52,028 nt of DNA from Streptomyces sp. HB132 (GTDB lineage Bacteria; Actinomycetota; Actinomycetes; Streptomycetales; Streptomycetaceae): assembly GCF_016909575.1 (NCBI RefSeq), contig NZ_JAFBGA010000026.1, positions 1 to 52,028 of the forward strand. The letters run 5' to 3'. Position numbers and translations under genes: made by a program. Within the stretch, counting starts at the first letter, position 1. The number at the start of each line of letters is the position of its first letter. A model generated the notes under the pieces. It was given only the letters and a program-made list of their open reading frames with translations, ran no database searches and was not told where the DNA came from. Positions 40,701-49,700 of this stretch are shown in pieces.

Positions 40701-43700
40701 TGCGGCTTCGGGTCCGTTGCTGCCGGGCGTGGCGCCGGCCGGGTCAGCCGGGGCGCGAAGGCGCGACCCGCGCGGATCGCGACCTGCGGTTCACCGCCCG
40801 CCGTCACGGCGGCCAGGGCTCCGGGCGAGTCGGCGTGGTCGTCCAGGTCGATGAGCAGCAGGCGGCCGGGGTTCTCCGACTGGGCGGACCGCACCAGCCC
40901 CCACGCGGTCGCGCCCGCGAGGTCATCGGGTCCGCTGTCCCCGAGGGCGACCGCTCCCCGGGTCACGACGGCCAGGACGGCGTCGGCGAACCGGTCGTCC
41001 CTCAGCCACTCCTGCACGGTCGCGAGGACCGCGTGGCTGGTGGCGTGTGTACGGGAGGCGAGGTCGTCGTCGTCGACATCCGGGAAGCAGAAGACGACGT
41101 CGGGCGCCCCGTCGACGGCGGCGAGGTCCGCATAGGCAGGTATGCCGAGCGGAGCGAGTGCGCCCGGCTCTCCCAAGAGGGCCCAGGTACCCGGGGTGGC
41201 CTGGGCCGGGAGCTGCACGGGCGCCCAGTCCAGAGCGAAGAGTGAATCCCTCTCGCCCGAGTCGGTCCGGAGTTGCTCGGGCGTCACCGGAGTCAGCACC
41301 ACGGACTCCGCCGCGGCGACCGGCTCGCCGGTCTCGTCGGCCATGAGGACGGCGACACCCTGCTCCGCCGGACGAATCAGTACACGCAGCACCTTCGCGC
41401 CCACCGCGGACAGCGTCACGCCGGACCACGAGGACGGCAGGCCACCCGCGACCGGGTGGAAGGCGGCGGCCAGCAGAGCGGGGTGCAGTCCGAAGCCCTG
41501 GGTGTCCGTGTCCTCCTCGAGCGCGATCTCGGCGAACAGCTCGTCGTCCCGGCGCCATACCGCGCGCAGCCCACGGAAAGCGGGACCGTAGTCGTGACCG
41601 GCATCGGCCAGATCGTCGTAGACGCTCTGCACCGACGCCGGGGAGGCACCATCCGGCGGCCACACCTCGAACTCGTTCTCCACGTCGCGGCTTTCGCGAG
41701 CCGGCGCCAGTACGCCTGCGGCGTGCAGGGTCCAGTCCGTCTCGGGACCGCCTGCCGTGGAACGCGCGTACACCTCCACCTTGCGCTGTCCCGTGCCGTC
41801 GTCGTCCGCGACGACCAGCTGAACGCCGACCGACGTGTGCTCGGGCAGAACCAGCGGGGTGCGTACGGTCATCGAGTCCAGCAGTTCGGCGCCGAACTGC
41901 TCGCCCGCGTGGAGCGCGAGCTCGACGAAGGCCGCGCTCGGGACGACTACGGAACCCAGAACCATGTGGTCACCGAGCCAGGGGTGGGACTCGACGGACA
42001 GCCGTCCGGTGAACAGGAACCCGTCGGTTCCCGCCAGCCTCACGCCGGCTCCCAGCAGCGGGTGATCGGAACGGCCCATGCCGGCGGCCGCCATGTCCCC
42101 GAGGGGAGCCGCGGGCGCGGAGAGCCAGTACCGCTCGTGCTGGAAGGCGTACGTCGGGAGCTCGATGCGGCGGGCGCCGGTGCCGGCGAAGTACGCCGCC
42201 CAGTCGACGGCCGACCCGCGTACGTGCAGTTCGGCTAGGGCGGTGACGAGGGTCGTCGCCTCGTCACGGTCCTTGCGCAGGGCCGGGACGAACACCGAGT
42301 CCGCAACACAGTCCTGCCCCATCGCGGACAACACACCCAGCGGACCCAACTCCAGGAAGGTGGTGACACCGTGGTCCTGGAGGGCCCGCATGCCGTCGAC
42401 GAAGCGGACGGCCTCGCGGACGTGGCGTACCCAGTAGTCCGCCGAGCAGATCTCCTCGTCCGACACGACACAGCCGGACACGTTGGAGACGATGGCGGCC
42501 TGCGGGGATCGGTAGGTCAAAGTCTCCGCGACCGCCCGGAACTCCTCCAGCATGGCGTCCATGCGCGGCGAGTGGAAGGCGTGACTGACACGGAGCCGCT
42601 TGGTCTTGCGACCTTCGGTCTCGAAGTGCGCGGCGATGGTGAGGACGGCATCCTCGTCACCGGAGATCACCGTCGCGGAAGGCCCGTTGAGCGCGGCGAT
42701 CGATACGCCGTCGGTCAGCAGCGGGAGGACTTCGTCCTCCGACGCCTGGAGCGACACCATCGCCCCACCGGCCGGCAACGCCTGCATCAGACGACCACGC
42801 GCCGCCACCAGCTTCGCCGCATCCTCCAGCGACAGCACCCCAGCCACGTGCGCGGCCGACAACTCACCGATGGAGTGCCCCAGCAGGTAATCCGGCTTCA
42901 CACCCCACGCCGACACCAGACGGAACAGGGCGACTTCGAGCGCGAACAGCCCGGCCTGCGTGAACTGCGTCTGATCCAGCAGCTCACCACCCTCGAACAC
43001 CACATCGCGGAGCGGCCGGTCCAAGTGCCGGTCCAGCTCCGCACACACCACATCGAACGCATCCGCGAACACCGGATAGGACGCGTACAGCTCACGCCCC
43101 ATACCCGAGCGCTGCGCACCCTGACCCGAGAACAACACCGCCAGACCACCGGGCGCGGTAGAACCAACCACCACCCGGTCCCCGATGACCACCGCACGGT
43201 GATTCATCGCCGCACGCGTCGTGACCAGCGAGAACCCGACGTCCACCGGGTTCCGATCCGCGGCGAACGCCGACAAGCGCTCCACCTGCGCCGAAAGACC
43301 CGCCTCGGACTTCGCCGACACCACCCACGGCACCACCGGCAACCCCGGAGACACCGCCTCCGCGGCTTCCTCCGGCGCCTCGATCACCGGAGCCTGCTCC
43401 AGGATCACATGCGCGTTCGTGCCACTGATCCCGAACGAGGACACCGCGGCACGCCGCGCCTCACCCGTCTGCGGCCACGCCACCGACTCCGTCAGCAGCT
43501 CCACCGAACCCGCCGACCAGTCGACGTGCGACGTCGGCTCGTCCACGTGGAGGGTGCGGGGCAGCAGGCCGTGCCGCATGGCCTGCACCATCTTGATGAT
43601 CCCGGCCACGCCTGCGGCGGCCTGCGTGTGCCCGATGTTCGACTTGATCGAGCCGAGCAGCAGGGGACGGTCGTCCGGCCGCTCCTGCCCGTACGTCGCC

Positions 43701-46700
43701 AACAGCGCCTGTGCCTCGATCGGGTCACCCAGCCGGGTGCCCGTACCGTGCGCGTCGACGGCGTCGACGTCCCCGGCGGCGACGCCGGCGTTCGCCAGTG
43801 CCTGCCGGATGACCCGCTGCTGCGAGGGACCGTTCGGGGCCGTCAGACCGTTCGACGCACCGTCCTGGTTAACCGCAGAGCCGCGTACGACCGCGAGCAC
43901 CTGGTGCCCGTTGCGCCGCGCGTCCGACAGCCGCTCCACCAGCACCATGCCGACGCCCTCGGACCACCCCGTACCGTCCGCCGCCTCCGCGAAAGGCTTG
44001 CAGCGGCCGTCCGGCGCCAGCCCGCGCTGACGGCTGAACTCGATGAAGATGCCCGGGTCGGCCATGATCGTGACACCGCCGGCCAGCGCCATGGTGCACT
44101 CACCCTGCCGCAGCGCCTGCACGGCGAGGTGCAGGGCCACAAGCGAGGACGAGCAAGCCGTGTCCACCGTGACCGCGGGGCCCTCGAGGCCGAAGGTGTA
44201 CGACACCCGGCCGGACACCACGCTGGTCGCGCTGCCGGTCAGGGCGTTCCCCTCGAACCCTTCGGGCAGCTGTGCCCCGGCCCCGTACGCGGAGGACGAC
44301 GCACCGGCGAACACACCCGTCGCGCTGCCGCGTACGTCAGCGGGGTCGATACCCGCGTGTTCGAAGGTCTCCCATGCGGTTTCCAGCAGCAGTCGCTGCT
44401 GCGGGTCCATTCCGAGGGCCTCACGCGGTGAGATACCGAAGAAGCCGGGGTCGAAGGCGCTCGCACCGGTCAGGAAGCCGCCGTCGCGCACGGTGGTCAG
44501 CAGGTCGGTGGCACCCTCCGACGCCGGGCCGTTCAGCCGGTCGGCGTGCCAGCCACGGTCGTCGGGGAACCCGGAGATCGCGTCACCGCCGTCGAGAAGG
44601 AACCGCCACAGGTCGTCGGGCGAGTTCACCTCGCCGGGGAACCGGCAGCTCATGCCCACGATCGCGATCGGGTCGTCATCGGCGGCTGTGAGCAGCGCGC
44701 CCGCGCTCTCCGGTACGACGACGCCCAGGATCTCCGTCAGCAGGAATCCGGCGAGAGCGGCGGGGGTGGGGTAGTCGAAGACGAGGGTCGCGGGGAGCCG
44801 GAGACCTGTCGCGGCGTTCAGCCGGTTCCGCAGCTCCACCGCTGTCAGGGAGTCGACTCCCAGATCCTTGAACTGCTTGTCACCGTCGACCGTCTCGGCC
44901 CCCGCGTGGCCGAGCACGGAGGCAGCCTGGGTGCGCACGAGGTCCAGCAGTTCCTGGTCGCGCTCCTGCGGGGCGAGTCCGGCGAGGCGCTGTCCCAGGG
45001 TGGACGCACCCGTCGTGACGGCGGCCGGAGCCCGGCGCCGGCCCGAGGTACGGACCAGTCCGCGGAAGACTCCCGGCAGTGCACCTGCGGCGGCCTGCGC
45101 CTGGAGGGCTGCGAGATCCAGGCCGACCGGTACCAGCGCCGCCCGTGGAGAGGCCAGCGCGGCGTCGAGGAGGGCGAGGCCGTGCTCGTCCGCGAGCGGC
45201 AGGACACCGGAGCGCACCATCCGGTCCACGTCGGAGTCGTCGAGTCGTCCCAGCATGCCGTCCGTGGTGGCCCAGGGGCCCCACGCCAGCGAGGTCGCCG
45301 CCAGTCCCGCGCTGCGGCGCTGCTGGGCGAGACCGTCGAGGAAGGCGTTCGCTGCCGCGTAGTTGGCCTGCCCGGGCCCGCCGAAGACTCCGGCCACCGA
45401 GGAGAACGTGACGAACATCGACAGGTCGAGCCCTGCGGTCAGTTCGTGCAGGTGGACCGCGCCGTCGACCTTGGGTCGCAACACGGTGTCGAGGCTCTCG
45501 CGTGTCATGGACGACACCACACCGTCGTCGAGGACACCCGCGGCGTGCACGACACCGGTCAGTGGCCTGTCCTCGGGCAAGTCCGCCAGGACTGCCGCCA
45601 GTCGGTCGCGGTCGGTGACGTCACAGGCGGCCAGCACGACGTCGGCGCCGGCCTCGGTCAGTTCGGCGGCGAGCGCGGCGGCGTCGGCGGCCGTCGCGCC
45701 GCGGCGACCCGTCAGGACGAGGCTGCGCACACCGTGCTCGGCGACGAGGTGGCGTGCCACCAGCCCGCCGAGGGCGCCGGTGGCCCCGGTCACCAGGACC
45801 GTGCCGTGCCGCTCGACGGGTTCGGGCACGGTCAGGACGACCTTGCCGACATGGCGTGCCTTGGCCAGGAAGCGGAACGCCTCGGGGGCCTGCCGCACGT
45901 CCCAGGTACGGATCGGCAGCGGCTTGAGCGCTCCGCTGTCGAAGAGCGCGAGTACCTCGGCCATCAGCTGGCCGATCCGCTCGGGGCCGGCCTCGATCAG
46001 GTCGAAGGCCTGGTAGGCGACGCCCGGGAAGGTCTCGGCGATCACCTCAGCGTCACGGATGTCGGTCTTGCCCATCTCCATGAACCGGCCGCCGCCCGGC
46101 AGCAGGCGCAGCGACGCGTCCACGAACTCCCGGGCGAGGGAATCCAGGACGACGTCGACACCGCGGCCTTCGGTGACGTCGAGGAACTGTCGTTCGAAGT
46201 CGAGTGTGCGTGAGGAGGCGATGTGCGCGTCATCGACTCCGAGCGAGCGCACCACGTCCCACTTGCCGCTGCTCGCAGTGGCGAAGACCTCGGCGCCCAG
46301 GTGCTGCGCGAGCTGCACGGCGGCCATGCCGACGCCACCGGCGGCGGCGTGTACGAGGACCGACTCGCCGGGCTGCAGTCGCCCCAGGTCCACGAGTGCG
46401 TAATAGGCGGTCATGAAGACCACCGGGGCCGACGCCGCCTCGGTGAAGGACCAGCCGTCCGGGATGCGGGCAAGCGTGCGGCGGTCAGTCACCGCGACCG
46501 GTCCGAACGCACCGGAGAACAGACCCATCACGCGGTCGCCGGGCTCCAGCCCGGTGACGCCGGGGCCGGTCTCCAGGACGACGCCGGCGCCCTCGATGCC
46601 CATGGTGGCGTCACCGGGATAGACGCCGAGCGCGATCAGCACGTCGCGGAAGTTCAGGCCCGCGGCACGCATGCCGACCCGTACCGCCCCTGGTGCGAGG

Positions 46701-49700
46701 GGCTCGACGGCGTCGGGGCACGCGGCGAGTGTGAGGTTTTCGAGGGTCCCCTTGTCCGTGATGTCCAGCCGCCACGGGCTGCTCCCCGACGGCGGTACGA
46801 GGGCTTCACCGGCCGAGGTACGGCCCAGCCGGGGTACGAACACGTCACCGGCGCGGATGGCCAGTTGCGGCTCACCCGTGGCCAGTGCGGGAAGCAGCGT
46901 GGCGTGGGAGTCGTCCAGGTCCACGAGGACCAGTCGGCCGGGGTTCTCGGACTGCGCCGAGCGGATCAGCCCCCAGGCCGCCGCTCCGGCCAGGTCGGAC
47001 AGCTCGTCCTCACCGCGGGGCACGACCGCACCGCGTGTCGCGATCACCAGCAGGGCGTCGGCGAACCGGGGATCGGCCAGCCACTCCTGGACCAGCTCGA
47101 GCAGCTCGCGCACGCTCCGGCGCACGTCGGACGCCAGGTCGTCGGAGGCATCGGCGCAGTGGGTGACGAGGACGAGGTCGACGGCCGGGTCCACGGCTGC
47201 CAGGTCCTCGTACGGTTCGGCGCCCAGGGCCACCGGCCAGTCCTCGCCGAGCACCGCCCACCGTCGGGCGGGGCCGTCCGACGGCAGGGGAGGCACGGGG
47301 AGGGGCGACCATTCGAGGTGGAACAACGCGTCCTGTTCCACTCCGGGCGCCGTCAGTTGTGCTGCGGTCACCGGACGCAGTACCAGCGATTCGACGTGGG
47401 CGACCGGGGAACCGGAACCGTCGGCGGCCAGGAGGCGGATACCCGACCCGGTGGGCGTGATCCGCACCCGCAGCACGGATGCGCCGACCGCGTACAGGGA
47501 GACGCCGGACCAGGCGAACGGCAGACCGACCCCCGTCGGCTCGCCCTGGGACGCGCTGCCACCGTTCAGCCCCATCGCGTGCAGGGCGGAGTCGAGCAGA
47601 GCGGGATGCAGACCGAATCGTTCGGCCTCGGCGCCGTCGGGCAGCGCGACCTCGGCGAAGATCTCCTCACCGCGGCGCCATGCGGCCCGCAGCCCCTGGA
47701 ACACGGGGCCGTAACCGTAGCCGTGCTCGGCGAGACCCTCGTAGTGCCCGTCGACGGACACCGCGACGGCGTCTCGGGGCGGCCACTCGGCCAGCTCCGT
47801 ATCGTTGGCCTCGGAACCCGCGGGGGCCAGCACGCCGGCGGCGTGCTGCTGCCACGGAAGGGCGTCGTCCTGGGCTTCCGCGGGCCGTGAGTACAGAGCG
47901 ACGGGGCGCTTGCCCTCCGCGTCCGGTGCGCCCACGGTCAGTTGTACGGCGACTCCGCCCTGCTCGGGGAGCACCAGCGGTGTCTGGAGTGTCAGTTCCT
48001 CGAGAAGGCCACAACCGACGTGTTCGCCGGCTTGCAGGACGAGCTCGACGTAGGCGGTGCCCGGAAGCAGGACCGCACCCAGTACGGCGTGGTCGCCGAG
48101 CCACGGGTGTGTCTGCAGCGACAGGCGGCCCGTCATGATCAGCCCGTCCGCGTCGGCCCGCGTCATCGCAGCACCGAGCATGGGGTGCCCGACCGGGCGC
48201 AGCCCGAAGGCGGACACGTCACCGAGCCATCGCGCTGCGGCGGCGGGCCAGTAGTGCTCACGCTGGAAGGCGTAGGTCGGCAGGTCGACGCGGCGGGCGC
48301 CGGTGCCGGCGAAGTACGCCGCCCAGTCGACGGCCGATCCACGTACGTGGAGCTCGGCGAGCGCGGTCACAAGGGTCGTCGCCTCGTCGCGGTCCTTGCG
48401 CAGAGCCGGGACGAACGCCGACGCCTCGACGCAGTCCTGGCCCATCGCGGACAACACACCGACCGGACCCAGCTCCAGGTACGTGGTCACTCCCTGGCCC
48501 TGGAGAGCCCGCATCCCGTCGACGAAGCGCACGGCCTCGCGGACGTGACGCACCCAGTAGTCCGCCGAGCAGATCTCGTCGCCCGACACGACCAGACCGG
48601 ACACATTGGAAACGATCCCGATTCCAGGCCGGTGGAAAGCCAGGCCCTCCGCCACCTCCCGGAAGTCCTCCAGCATGGCGCCCATGCGGGGCGAGTGGAA
48701 CGCGTGACTGACACGGAGCCGCTTGGTCTTACGGCCTTCCGCCTCGAAGTGCGCGGCGATCGCGAGGACAGCGTCCTCGTCACCGGAGACCACCGTCGCG
48801 GACGGCCCGTTGAGCGCGGCGATGTCGACACCGTCGGTCAGCAGCGGCAGGACCTCGTCCTCCGACGCCTGGAGCGACACCATCGCCCCACCGGCCGGCA
48901 GCGCCTGCATCAGACGACCGCGCGCCGCCACCAGCTTCGCCGCGTCCTCCAGCGACAGCACACCAGCCACATGCGCGGCCGACAACTCACCGATCGAATG
49001 ACCCAGCAGGTAATCCGGCTTCACACCCCACGCCGACACCAGACGGAACAACGCCACTTCGAGCGCGAACAGCCCGGCCTGCGTGAACTGCGTCTGATCC
49101 AGCAGCTCACCACCCTCGAACACCACCTCGCGAAGCGGCTGATCCAGATGACGGTCCAGCTCCGCACACACCGCGTCGAAGGCATCCGCGAACACCGGGT
49201 ACGCCCCGTACAGCTCACGGCCCATACCCGAGCGCTGCGCACCCTGACCCGAGAACAACACGGCTGTACGACCCGAGGTCACCGACCCCTCGATCGTCCG
49301 GTCGCCGATGACCACGGCACGGTGCTCCAGCACCGCACGCGACGTAGCCAGCGAGAACCCGACGTCCACCGGATTCCGATCCGCTGCGAACGCCGACACC
49401 CGCTCCACCTGAGCGACAAGCGCCTCGGCCGTCCTCGCCGACACCACCCACGGCACCAACGGCACCACCGGCAACGACGAGGCAACTACCACGTCCGCCG
49501 TCTCCGGAGCCTGCTCGAGGATGATGTGCGCGTTGGTCCCGCTGATACCGAAGGACGACACACCCGCCCGCCGCGGCGCAGCCGTCTCCGGCCACGCCAC
49601 CGACTCCGTCAGCAGTTCCACCGCGCCCGCCGACCAGTCCACGTGCGACGACGGCTCGTCGACGTGCAGGGTCTGCGGCAGCACACCGTGTCGCATCGCC

